DNA from: Chromobotia macracanthus
Lineage: Eukaryota; Chordata; Actinopteri; Cypriniformes; Botiidae
Assembly (NCBI GenBank): GCA_036877525.1
Contig: JAZGTH010000014.1
Span: 2,061,001-2,125,000, forward strand
Length of the DNA: 64,000 bases
Reading direction: 5' to 3'
The position numbers were made by a program, and so were the translations under genes. Under the pieces are notes generated by a model, which searched no databases, was not told where the DNA came from, and was given only the letters and a program-made list of their open reading frames with translations. Below, piece by piece: positions 11,463-22,981 of the stretch (its first letter is position 1; each line of letters starts with the position of its first letter).

Positions 11463-12019
11463 ATTAGGATGTTTATTACGCTATTAAATGTTTATCAGAT
11501 TTTATCTCCCTAAATCAGAGACAAGCTGTTTATCATGGTCAACAGATTTTCAGATGAAGTTTGTCATTTATGTGCTGCTGTTCATTTGTGCTTTATCATT
11601 TAGAGGTTTCTTGAAATTTTGTATTTGACCAGAATGCGTTTCAAATACAACAGCAATACAAATGAAAGACCCGTTCCTCTTTTGCAGGAATTATTGCATT
11701 CATCTCATTTCTCATTGGGTTAATGCAGAACACATCTTAATGTTTATTCCTGTTTTTAGTTGCAGATTGTGACCTTTACAGCTGGCATACTGATGTCATA
11801 TTGTAACGTCCACAATAATACTGGATTTAAGAACGATTGAATTTTCTACTTTATATATTTTTCTAAATCTAAAAGTTGTCTGTTCAAAAAGTTTTTTATT
11901 TTAGAGGAATAATATATTGACGTAATAAATTGTGAAATTGCTCAAATTGTCTTGTGTTTTTCAATTATTTACTGATGGGAGTTTTACATTTTTTGTAACC
12001 AGACGTCTGAAACAGCCTC

Positions 12020-12025
12020 AATAAA
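12020..12025 (+). promoter_or_regulatory. Polyadenylation signal, plus strand
   Basis: AATAAA in CCTCAATAAAAACTGC. It could end the unrecognised transcript starting near 10.2 kb, and lies only 45 bp from a minus-strand signal at 12070-12075, so two transcripts may converge tail to tail here. Confidence 0.45.
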
Positions 12026-12069
12026 AACTGCTAAGATGTAGAAAAACATGAAACCATGTCAGCAAAGTG

Positions 12070-12075
12070 TTTATT
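12070..12075 (-). promoter_or_regulatory. Polyadenylation signal, probable brpf3 3' end
   Basis: TTTATT on the plus strand is AATAAA on the minus strand, about 0.92 kb downstream of the brpf3 stop. Another minus-strand candidate was not obvious nearer the stop. Confidence 0.45.
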
Positions 12076-12567
12076 TCCCATCTGAGAAAAGACCGTTTGA
12101 CATTTTTTGTTTGGTTTTATTAGCTTTTTCACAGGCTTTAAAAAACATGTTTCTCTTATATGGTGCATACTTTATCTAAGAGACTACGTAATATTTTCTA
12201 GAACGTTCTCTCACTGTAGACCACTAAGGAACAATTGCATTAAAGCAGTAACGCTTTCTAAACAATATACAGAGCTGTCAAAGTTAACCCTTTCAGTAAC
12301 TTTTAAATAACTTCCATAACCACTCAATAAATTACAATAACATGTACAAAGTTTGGCATTACTTAATATACATTTAAGAATTTTAAAAACACATCTGTGC
12401 AAATTTTTTACATGCATTTATATTTACACAGTATCCCCATCCACAACAACAAACTCATGGACAGGACAGCTTTAAAAGAAACAAGGACACGCAGTTTAAA
12501 AAATGATGCTGGGTATGCAGTAGAAAAATTAAGAAAATTACGATTAAAAACATAATTGTAATATTTA

Positions 12568-12816
12568 AAGCTGCAATCCGTAACTTTTTTGGGTTAAAAA
12601 TAAAAATTAGTTAACTAGCAAATACATAATAGTTCAGTGTTCAGGATGGTCTCACCCTGATTCACAATGGTAAGTTTATAATAATGATTTAAAATTTGAG
12701 CTATTGGGTTCGATTTCCCAGGAAATGTCATTTTGACAAAGTACATAAAGTAACCTGTAATTTTGTGTTTCAAACAGAGATGGCGATGGAGAGGCAAAAG
12801 TTACGAATAGCAGCTT
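12568..12816. repeat. AAGCTGCAATC inverted-repeat element, near-complete
   Basis: Starts AAGCTGCAATCCGTAACTTT and ends AAAAGTTACGAATAGCAGCTT, an imperfect inverted copy of the start. The centre reads GTACATAAAGTAACCTG and CAAACAGAGATGGCGATGGA, also seen inverted at 37940-38231. It lies within the predicted brpf3 3' UTR. Confidence 0.85.
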
Positions 12817-12998
12817 CAATAAAACCAGATGATTTATATGCGTTGAGTCATGATGGAAAGCAAAAAAGCAGAGACAGTAAAACAACATGAATTAAATTAA
12901 AACAGCTGGTATAATAACCAATAAACATTCAAATAGCTTCATACATTACACCTTCATGAATATCTTTCAGTCGGTTTTAGACATACATTTCAAGTGCT

Positions 12999-15900
12999 TT
13001 ATATAAAATTGGAGGGGTTATAGGTGGAGTTCTCCTGCACATAGCTGAGATGTGTCATTGCCCTGTCGTAAGCCGTGAGCACAGACTTCCGCACATTCGG
13101 TTTCTTGCCCTCCATCAGACGAAGTCGGTCAACTGTGTCATCAACACCCATGTGATGGAGTTTGTCCAATGGCAGCCACTGCCTGTTTGTGAATGAAAAC
13201 CAAAAAGATGACTTCTCAGTAATGTATACTTTATAGTGACTTAGATGACTTCTCAGTAATGTGCCTTACCAGGTTCTCTTTGTGTCGAAAAAGAGGACAA
13301 GAAAAAGCTTCTCTTCTGTTTCCTCCTGTCTGCGTTTGCCCAAATCTAAAACGTCCTCAGGAGGCACTGGAATGGGAATGCCGTTTTGCAGAATTCCTTC
13401 CCGGGGCATGTTGGGGTCGACCATCTGTGAAGAAAACATCAGATTAACAATGCATAAGCTAAAGCACACGTTCAAGTTCTGTTTAAAAACCTAGTGTGCT
13501 ACTTTTATAGGCAACATTTTTTTTCGTCATACAAAGAATGTGTTCCTGTAGCTCAACTGGTAGAGCATTACCAAAACGTGAAAAGTTTATTCCAAAGGAT
13601 AAACAGTTTTCTGTGGCCAAAGTTTTGCTTATGTTGTCAATTCATTACGTTTTATCTATTGCAAGTATATACACAAGATCATGTGATCCGTACCATTGCA
13701 GGATATGAGGGGTAGCCACGACACTTCGCCCAAACCAAAGTAAGAGGCTCCATCTCTTCATCATTTTGAGAAGATTTTATGCCTAAAAAGTCAAGACAAA
13801 CTGAAGTGACGCAAACAAAAAAGGAACAAAATTCATTCAGTGTTTGTTTGTTTTACCCACTTGTGTCAGAAACTCCATTCTTATCCTCACCAACAGGAAA
13901 TTTGCTCAGTGCTGGTTTTCCTCGACTGCATTTGGGAGGTGAGGAACTGAAAAAAAATCTTTTTAAAAATTCTGAAGTTCCAATGAATTTCCAAAATTCA
14001 TTTCCAAAGTTCCAGATACCTCCTGATATTAACAGCTGTCTCAGAAGAACAGCAATAATATCTGGGCACTGGACATATTTTCGACAGCTTAACAATAAAT
14101 CACTTATTTTACCAATCACAAATAGTGTCAGATACATTGACAACTTCTGATCTGACCACCAGGTGTAAACAAGGCCTTAAGTCACACTAGATCTAATCTA
14201 GATCCAATCTAAATCTAGAAGCAGATCTGTTCAGACTACTGACTGGATCCATTACCTGTGTGTTGGGAAAGTGGAACCGCAGCTTTCTGAATCGGATGCG
14301 TTTCCACTGAGTCTCTTGAGTCCATTTGTCAAACCTAAATAAAGAGCATTAGACTATTTAAGCACAGACAACACTTAAATCATTGGTAAATAAACTCCAA
14401 TAATAGACTCATATATACATATATATACATATACACACATATATATACACACACACACACACACATTCATTATAGTACCGTTCACTTCAGGCAGCAAGTG
14501 GGACTTTTCGCCTTCGCTGTCCGAGCAGGAGTTTAGTCCTCTGGATCTCAGCTGGTGTGCTGATGGAGATGGTGATTTTGGGGTTGGAGGTGCTGACAGT
14601 AATTTGGTTTGAGCGGTGTCCTCAGCTGGTGTGACTCCATTTTCAACATCGCTGACTCCATTTTGCAATAAAACTGACTTTTCCTTTGTCAGTCTGGCTC
14701 CATTTTTAGCTTTCTGGAAGAGGACAGACGTTCGACGACCCACACCCACCTTAGGGGAGACAGTGGAACTCTCGGAAGAAGAAACCGTGTTTTCAGCCTC
14801 ATCCTGCGAGCTGGAGGCCACTGCGTCGTGATCCTTTGTGTGGAAGTTCTCACCATTTTGTTGTTCTTCTGAAGCCTGGTCTTGATTTTCACTCTGATCG
14901 CTGTCTTTTGCTTTCCCTCTTGGTCTTCTGCCGCCAGATTTATTTGACTGTCCTGCTGTGGTGGTTCTTCCTGTTTCAAGGGTAAACACAGGTGGGTTTG
15001 GTGGGGCATCTCCAGGTAAAGGTGAAGAGGCTGGACAAGTGGGTTCTTGAGCTTTTTGGAATGTTGATTTCTTGGGTTCTTTAACCAATGAAAAAATAAA
15101 TGCTTAATGAATGAACTTAATGAAACATGACTTACATACACCATACCTGTTTCCTCAGGTATTGTACACATTACCTGGATCTGAGGTTATGTAATCCATC
15201 TTGTCCTCACGTTTTTCCTCTTTAATTTTTCCATTCAGCAGTCGTGAGGTGCGGCCCTGGTGGCTGATCTTGTGACGGAGACTGTTAATTTCTCTTCGCA
15301 GCAGGCGCATGCGTTTCGTGCGACCCCCGCTGGTGCGCATGCATGTCACCACATCCAGCTTGTCCAGCAGGTTTTTCAGTTGGTTCTCGGGAGACATGTG
15401 AACCCGATTTTCAGGATCCAAGAGCAAATCAACTGTAAACAATATAAAAGAGAGAAAATTGATGCGACAATCAATAAGACTGAGCTTCAAGCACTGCATC
15501 AGAAAAAACAGTGTGAAGATCTCTGCTCACCTTCATCCCACCAGGAGACCGTGGAGCTGTGTGTGCTAGGTTTGTCTGGTAGATGCATGCCCGTGCTGGG
15601 ATCAAGACCTATGCTGACAGCATGATGGTGGGCATGTCTCAGGATGGCCCCACCCACTTCTCGTAGCTGCATGGCAGCCTTGTGGAACACCGTGTCACTG
15701 GAGTTGTACCTCAGACAGTTGGATATCATGAGACTGAAGTCACCCTCCAGATCGGCCACTGAGGAATATTTATGAGCCTCCAGCCTGTCATGCATTTTCG
15801 AGAAGTCCATCGGCTCTGAAACAAACTCCAGATAATCTGGAACCTGGAAAAGAAAAATAATGAAATGGAAGAGGTTTTGGAAAAAGGTTACTCTACCATG

Positions 15901-18836
15901 CAGACACAGTGTAATGTTCATAACTGAAATGTTTCAGTTTCAGGCAAGATTTTTTCCAGGGGTTCACTGATACTTTTTTAGTATGTAAATTGAGATTGAG
16001 ATTTAGTTAATTAAATGTTAATTTAGTTAAGTTTTAGAACTGCAAAACAGAATGTCACTTAGAATGCTTAGTTATTCCATCACCTCCTTCAGATTGACGG
16101 GCGTGGTAAAGATATGATCTGTGTCTTTCTCCTGCAGCTGCTCCAGTGTAGAGCGCAGTAACACCAGTGCAGGGGTGAGCTGCAGCTCCAGTGCAGCCTG
16201 CTGTAGTTTCATCTTACAAAAGAAGAAAGCCAAATTCAATCAACACTGTGAATCAGTAATTACCTCAGACCTGCTCTGCTTCTGAGAAAACATAATAAAG
16301 AGCCTTACAGACATGAGGGTTCTGTGTCACCTGTTCTCTTTTCAGTCTCTCTCGCTTTCGTATGAGCTCGATAAGAAGTCGGGCTTTCTCCAGGTCTTGA
16401 CGGAGCTTCTGCCAGTACTTCAGTTCCTCTCTGACAGCCTGCAACTTTGCATCTGGTTCTCTCTAAATGTAAATAATAAAAAAATATAATCCACATCAGA
16501 CAATCTATGTACTTACAAACATATTCAGCAGGTCATAACTACATCCTAAAATAAACCACTCTCAAATGGGTTATTATACACACTATTGGCATTTTTTCCC
16601 ATCTTACTGGTGGCTCGAAACATGAATACATTAGCCAAAATATTTGATAAACAAATGAGAAGTGACGGATGTTGAATAATGAGCATTCTGAAAGATTGTG
16701 TGTGGTCCTGGTTAGTACATATTAGTAACTGTCATACAAGTTTAATCTTATTGTTTAAGACAACAAGCTAATGTATGACAGCACACTGACCTGCTCAGAC
16801 TTCTGAGTCTGTAGATGTGAATGGAGTCGCCGGATGAGCGGCACTCCATTACGAGAGTGACGTTTCAACAGCCAGTAATTGTGAAGTCTCTGCATAAACT
16901 GATTCTTCCTCTCCACAGATACTCCTGTGCAAATCTTGTTGAGCCTATTCAAAACATATATAATAAATTAAAGCCAACATAAGTGTTTACAATTCATTTT
17001 CCTTACATAATGTGACATTCTGAAATAAAACAGGAATTAGGAACTGATTATAAATGAAAAACACAAGTTGTTAAATATTATATAGTGATGATAGTGAGAA
17101 AGATTACAAAGACAAGCATTCATTGCTTTATTCTGCGTGTGCACATTGTACCCAATAAGGCCAGAAATGTGTAAAAAAGAAAGTAAACAAGGTCTGAATT
17201 TTGATTTTATTTTTGTGGATAACATTGAAAAGATAAGCGCAAGATTCACAACGCTAACAGCGATGGGTAAGATGAAAAGACCAGACAAAACAGACAGCAG
17301 ACCAGACGTAAACAGTTACCTGAAGGACGGGATTTGTGGCACCAGAAGGAGGGGCACTCCTGTCTTCCGTGAGTTCCCAGCCGTACTCCTCTGTGATTTC
17401 TTTTGTTGTGCGGCTGAACCTTTTCTCCTCCCACGCTGGTTCTGCTGCAGAGGAGGGCCTAACGTGTATGACCTCTGACCTCTGTTACCCCTGCCCCCGA
17501 CCAACCCACTGTCCTCATCCACTTTGCTGCTGGTGCCAGGGGGCGAGTGGTTCTCACAGAACGCAGTCTTCTTCACAGTAAACGTAGTGCCATTTGAGCC
17601 AGTCTCTCTCACCGGGTCGATTTTCATATAGAGCCCAGCTCTCTGGGCACAGGTAACATGAAACGCCCTGTAGCAGTTTGCTTTGTGGCACTGAATAGAT
17701 GCCCCCCTGGCCTTCTGCTTACACAGGTAACAGGTGAGTTTCCATCTCGCAGCTGGAATGTTTTTCACTCCCTCCACAGGTTCCAAGAACACAGTGTTGG
17801 AGAAGCACACTTCAGGGATCCATATGGCACAAATGACATGGGCCCAGTTTCCATCGCTGGTTTGTTTGAACGCACCTCCCCGATTCGGGCAGAGGACGCA
17901 ATCCACAGGACGCGATGGGGACTGCAGGCAGCGTCTGCACAGCCACTGGCCCTCCGGGATGTAAGGCACCCCGTAACATTCCTGGTGAACTGCGAGGTTG
18001 CAGATATCACAGAACAGGATGACGTTGCTGTTGAGACACTCGTCGTCGAGGCAAACGCAACAGTAGGCGTCCTCGTCGACAGTGCTCTGGGACAGAGCTT
18101 GGCTGCGAGACTCTAAAATGGACTCTCGCTCAAGTCTGTCGATCAGTAGCTCAAATGTATCTGGGGGAACCGAAGCGTGACCGTCGGACACGCGCTTCTG
18201 GTTGACCATCTCAAGCCAAGCCATGTCCTCTTCATCCATGTCATATTCTGCCTCTTTCTCCAACTCCTCCTCAGACTTCTCTATGTAGCGGTAATAAGCC
18301 ATAGGAAGAGGTGGAGCCTGCGAAGGCATGAACGTCTCCACCTTACGAAACTTAGGCTTGGGCAAGGGGCTTTGTATGTGGGTGTGGTGCATCGAATAGA
18401 CCTGGCTTTGTGAGCTACACTGAGAAACAGATCTTCGATTTGTAGCTGCGTGTTTGCCATCTTTCTTCTTACTTTTAGAAGCTGCTTGTTTGGTTCCCGG
18501 CTTCGCCTGACTCAGGATCTGCTCGCTGTTTTCTTTGTTGCTGTTGCACTCAGTTAGGTCCTGGGCCAACATCTCATCCTCGGTTACAATCGAGAGCTGG
18601 TTACAGATGTTGATCCGGTGGAGTCTTCCCTCCAGTTCGATCTCCACCATTTTCTGAGCCTGCGTGTATGAAAGACTGTCTCTTGTTGCAGGGAAGTTCA
18701 GTCTGCATGGGGAAGGTGGACAGAGTAGAGCTTCCATATCGACATGGCTAAGCGGACCAACCTGACCGTGACCTCTTCCTTTGACCATTCCCCTTCCAGC
18801 CCGTGAATGGCCAGCTCGTTTCTTGCACTTCCTCAT
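12999..18836 (-). CDS. brpf3: BRPF3, bromodomain and PHD finger protein, complete
   Basis: Coding exons, 5' to 3': 18836-17320, 16944-16791, 16462-16331, 16212-16084, 15843-15531, 15432-15175, 15078-14479, 14334-14256, 13946-13861, 13782-13694, 13424-13270, 13182-12999. They sum to 3696 nt (1231 aa plus stop), close to the roughly 1200-aa family length. BRPF3 is the scaffold that joins a MYST acetyltransferase (notably HBO1/KAT7) to ING and MEAF6 and directs histone H3 acetylation. Visible: ECNSNKENSEQ motif (about 96-106); PHD1 (about 259-303), zinc knuckle and PHD2 (to about 430); bromodomain (about 612-720) with the acetyl-lysine-binding Asn in LRYNSSD (about 691); VGVGRRTSVLF motif; C-terminal PWWP (LVWAKCRGYPSYPA and WQWLPLDK). 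The start is MRKCKKR, as in the family; an upstream ATG in the same frame lies in intron sequence. ECNSNKENSEQ and the absence of an N-terminal C2H2 finger favour BRPF3 over BRPF1 and BRD1. Confidence 0.95.
13542..13573 (+). repeat. tRNA-derived SINE head remnant
   Basis: TTCCTGTAGCTCAACTGGTA followed by GAGCATTAC is the A-box half of a tRNA-like SINE head. The B box and tail are missing. It is inside a brpf3 intron. Confidence 0.6.
14409..14466. repeat. TA/CA compound microsatellite
   Basis: Alternating TATATACA units pass into a (CA)n run, starting about 13 bp beyond the brpf3 donor at 14478/14479 (minus strand). Confidence 0.9.
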
Positions 18837-19689
18837 TGAGGTTGTCCTACATTTAAACATTAAAATTTGAGTGAACACAGATAATGGTTACAATATTAAT
18901 ATATTACGTTACAAATATATAGTATAGACTCCTGACTAACCTGTCACATGTAGCACTTTAGTTATGCTCATTGCATCCGTTGCGCTCAACATTCAACCCT
19001 GTTACCCAAGTTATCGTGAGAAAATGCATTTAAACTAATGCTTCTCTTTCATTTATGGGAAATGTAAGCGTATTAATAATTACAAAACAGCTTTTGGTCC
19101 CAAGCCAGCCACTTCGCTATAGCACCTCCTCTGATTGATCATTTCTTGGAAAATAAAACTATGACCGTATCTTAAAGAAGTGAGTTCACATTTTATCCAA
19201 CTCCTACCAGAACCAGCGGCTGTTCCACTGCTTTTCGTTTAGTGAAACGTGCAGCATAAACATGTGAACATTAAATGTAAGACTCTCATTTATTTTGCTG
19301 TCTGGATCATCAGTTTCTTCAATACCACAACAGTGGCAGACGCAGACGCCAGTGTGGTTGAATCAAGCTCCTTTATTTCCTCAACAGAAGCAGATTATAG
19401 AGATCAGAAACAGGATGTGCCTGAAACATCTCAAGCAGGATTATATTAAATATTATATATTATGAATAAGGATTATACTGTATGACCATGTAGGGTTAGA
19501 AACAACAGCTACAGGATGCATAGACTCCCCTATGCAACAGAGTAGTATACAGTATTCATTAAAAAGATATATCACAAACTCTTTAACCCTTAAGTGTCAG
19601 TGCGGGTAAATAAAGAAATAATCTGACAATAAAAGAAATATTTTACAACTACTAAATGTGATCAGAGCAGAAACATCACGTATATTTGA

Positions 19690-20530
19690 TATATATCCGC
19701 CTAACCAATAAGCGGCGGCACAAGTGGCACGTGACTTCTGCGAGCCAATCGCCGCGCAGACCCAGCTGACGTAGTCGGTTGCGGAGCTCTAAATACCAAC
19801 CGTGACGCGAGCCCGAGCAGTCGGCCATTTTAACGGCGAGCCTCGATTGTTTTCCGTGATAACAAACTCCGATTTATTCCTCGACGAGCGGACGACGCGC
19901 GTCCGCCCCTGCCGATTAAACCGTTTCAGTTTCATTTCGTGCCAAATTTCGTTTGTCCTCAGATAATAAAGCGGTTGTCAAAGCCCCGCACGCGCGCAGA
20001 GAGAGCCCGTGAACGCCATGTTTACCGAGCGCGACTGCGGCCGTGCCCGCAATGCAAAATAAAGCCCGACACTTACCCTTGTATCGATTACACGAAGCGA
20101 CGGCAAACGCCGCTCGTATCCGGGAGCGACCGCGTCCTCTTCTGTAGCGAGACGGGCCGCCTCAGCCCTCCGTTGAGGAGAGACTTCCCATTAAAACGCT
20201 CCTAAACAAACGTCCGGCTGTTTGCACAAGCGTATCACCCCGACATTATGCTGAAATGGCGCAGATGGGCGTCTGACATGATTGCAGGGCGAACCGCCCG
20301 AATTCAGCGCTGGTTTGTAGTTAAATTGGCAAGGAAAATACGCCCCTTTAGAAAAAAGACGAACTCTGCGCGCTGGGGTTTGCACTTGCCGCGCGCAACG
20401 TACGCACTCGTCTGTGATTGGTGGAAGGGGTCATCGTAGGGCTAGCAAATGTTGGTTAAGCCAATAGCGGTGACGTGCGGTGAGGAAAACAACGGGAGGG
20501 ACTTCCCTGGCCACATAAACGCCGATGTTT
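19690..20530. promoter_or_regulatory. CpG-rich promoter region of brpf3, possibly bidirectional
   Basis: CG-rich DNA in AT-rich surroundings. Plus-oriented motifs at 19690-19830: AACCAATAAG, an E-box in GGCACGTGAC, GAGCCAATCG, CTGACGTAG and CGGCCATTTT. Minus-oriented CCAAT (plus GATTGG, 20416-20421) and a further inverted pair near 20460 lie above the brpf3 noncoding exon. The two motif clusters face away from each other, suggesting a divergent promoter. No plus-strand gene is recognised downstream. Confidence 0.6.
20077..20400 (-). other. brpf3: Predicted brpf3 noncoding first exon
   Basis: A consensus minus-strand donor (AAGG|GTAAGT) ends an exon at 20077. The coding exon's acceptor (TTTAAATGTAG|GACAACC, exon start 18846) is upstream of the start codon with no usable start in between. 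The 5' limit is a guess from CCAAT position; transcript data would set it. Confidence 0.55.
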
Positions 20531-20799
20531 TGTACAAGCAGCATATTGTATTCAAGCGTTTTGGTGGCAAGTAATAAAATATTAATAATACTTACAATTG
20601 AAAATACATCACAAAATACAAAAAGATATTTCAACTCTGCACGTATTTCCCCACTCATATTATTACCACTTAAAAGTCAAACTAAACTCAATTCTTCAAT
20701 TATTTCCTAACAGAATAAAGTCTTTTTTTATGTGCATTTACTGTTTTCTGTATATTTAACATTAGGTCTAATTCAAACAATTGACATTGTGAAATGTCA

Positions 20800-21000
20800 T
20801 GCTCTCAAAACATTGACTAACATTCAAAGTTTTCTCAAAGTTATCCAAAAACGTTCTTGCAGTAATGACAGTAGAATTGTTTAACGTTATATATCATACG
20901 AATCAAAAATGTTATTCTTAAGTTGCTAGTGGAACGTTTCAAAAACGTTCGAGAATGAAAAACACTCTTTCAACCAAGCAATAACATTACTATAATAAAT
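20800..21000 (+). repeat. AACGTT-family element, degraded copy
   Basis: Ordered family modules: AACATTGACTAACATTC, AAAACGTTCTTGCAGTAATG, AACGTTATATATCATACG and TTGCTAGTGGAACGTTTC, then AACCAAGCAATAACATTA. Both ends are lost. Confidence 0.75.
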
Positions 21001-21663
21001 TATCAATATAATATAAAATATATTGTGCTTGTTAGGTCAGGTTAACCAATGCATTAACTAATTAAAACTGATTTATTAAAACATACCTCTGAAATAAGTG
21101 GAGAATGACAGCAAATCTCATGCATTTCCTGTTCAAACGCAGCACTCATCTCCCTCTGCAGTGTCTATTGTCAGCTGCTGGTTGTCAAGGAAACGGACAG
21201 GAGAATACTCAGGTCAAGGATGTCCGAACTGCTGAATTCACCCTCAGAAAGGCTGTTTGTTAGGAAAGTGGTAGATTGTGTGACATTACAGCTGCCAGTC
21301 TTCTAGGGAGAGGGTTTGATGCAGGAAGTCTTTCCTGGCATTACAGGGTGTGTTTGGGGGAGAGGTTGAGAGATGTCTTGGGACTTGTTCAGGTTGTCTT
21401 ATAAAACAGAGTTTAACATTATTGTTAGATTGCATTGGGTGTATAAAATGCTTTAGATCTGTGAAGGCAAAGGTCTACATATTGTACAGAGCAAGAAACA
21501 TAAGCAGACAGGGAGAACGGATGATTCTGTTTAATGCTGTTATTATGCATGGGGGAACAAGCTTTGAAAATGACCTGCATCAAAAGCAAGAGCCTCATCA
21601 CGTCAAAACTCAGCCAGAATAAATACAGCCATGGAGAGGTTAGCATATGTATTACTGCAGGTT

Positions 21664-21669
21664 TTTATT
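21664..21669 (-). promoter_or_regulatory. Polyadenylation signal, possible ski 3' end
   Basis: Plus TTTATT is minus AATAAA in the context CTTGAATAAAAACCTGC, about 1.3 kb beyond the ski stop codon. Confidence 0.4.
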
Positions 21670-22981
21670 CAAGATGGGGGTAATGACGATCCATCAAATA
21701 AACAGTCACGTCTGAAATTATCCAGCAGAAGTCTCAGAATGTGAAACTCTGGTAATTATATAAAGTGGTTCCAAAGAGATTAAAATTGTTCAGCAATATA
21801 ATTATCCAAGACTTTAATTACTATTTCATAAGAATGTTTATACAGTAAATGCCTTTCTGCTAAAAATATGATCATTCATGTTTCTGATACATTATTTCAT
21901 ACACACAGTCTATTGATCTGAAGCAAAAGCATTAGCGTGAAGTGTACAGCAAGCTACGGTATTACCGTAAGTTTTATGTTTAAGTGGTATTCACGTCCGT
22001 CACTAAGTCAGGAAAACTATTTATACAATACCTGGTGTGAGAGACCTCAAAAACATTAGAGGGCATCAAATACACAGTACAATTATCTCATCTTAAAAGT
22101 GCAAAGTAATCTTTTTGGTACAAAGTAAAAAAATATATATCCTTATTTTTATAGTAAAAATGTTATTTTCATTATCAGCATTTTTTCCCTTAAACGAACC
22201 AAAACTCATTTAGACCCTAAAACATCTGACTTACAACAGATGTTTGTCCCTTGAGCATGAACTAATTCAGATTCTGATATAATCAACAAATTAAATCAAC
22301 AATTAATCAACAATTAAAGCAAATTAAATGGAGACTGCAGTACACACATGCTGATAATAGCGTATCCATCACTGCCTGTGTGTAACAATCATTTCGGCTG
22401 TTTAATACAGTGAAAACGGGGAATTCATAGATACTGAAGTTTAAAACAGGGTAGAGTTGAGCTGCCAATACTGGAGGGTTTAAAGGACATGTAAATTAAA
22501 AAATACAAAGATCAACAGCTAATCTGAATGTAGGTTATTATTAAAGCTTTGCTGCACCAAAACGTTGTAATAATGACACCTGTGTGTTATGTATAATTCT
22601 GGCTTGTAACACTTTTTTAGCGTTTCAGTGGAACTAGCAGATTGGTCATCTGCTATTGTTAACTTAATGTGTCAAAAAACACTTTCGCTTCCCAAATAGT
22701 TTCAAGTATCTTTACAAAAACATTAAATAGCTTATAACAAAATAAATTCCTTCAATTAGCTTAAGAAGCTAACTGGAGGCGAGTCAGTTCCACACGACAC
22801 CGACATCTCTAAACGTTCTCCTCACGTTTCGACAGTCTCCACCAAAACGTCTTCCAGTTACTTTGTGGAGTTTCTCCACGATTTTTCTGTTACAGTTTCC
22901 TTTGGTAAACGCACAATGTTTGTATCAACGTAACATGTATCATTATACTGTCTGTATCATTATACTGTTTGCTTTAATTGT

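Larger units (their letters stand above)
20431..22981. other. Intergenic sequence and ski 3' UTR
   Basis: No exon is evident. It contains a degraded AACGTT-family copy at 20800-21000. The part above about 21650 is probably ski 3' UTR, ending at the minus-strand AATAAA at 21664-21669. Open frames at 21350-21622 and on the opposite strand lack recognisable content. Confidence 0.5.

Noticed and set aside
13542..13573. Functional tRNA gene (also at 35942 and 63530)
   Set aside because: Only A/B-box-like heads are present; the cloverleaf is incomplete and they are followed by SINE bodies.
17658..18413. Plus-strand frames of 152 and 78 aa
   Set aside because: Antisense shadows of the brpf3 PHD exon.
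19939..20205. 88-aa plus-strand basic protein
   Set aside because: GC-rich promoter sequence open by composition; the minus strand carries a better-supported brpf3 5' exon donor in it.
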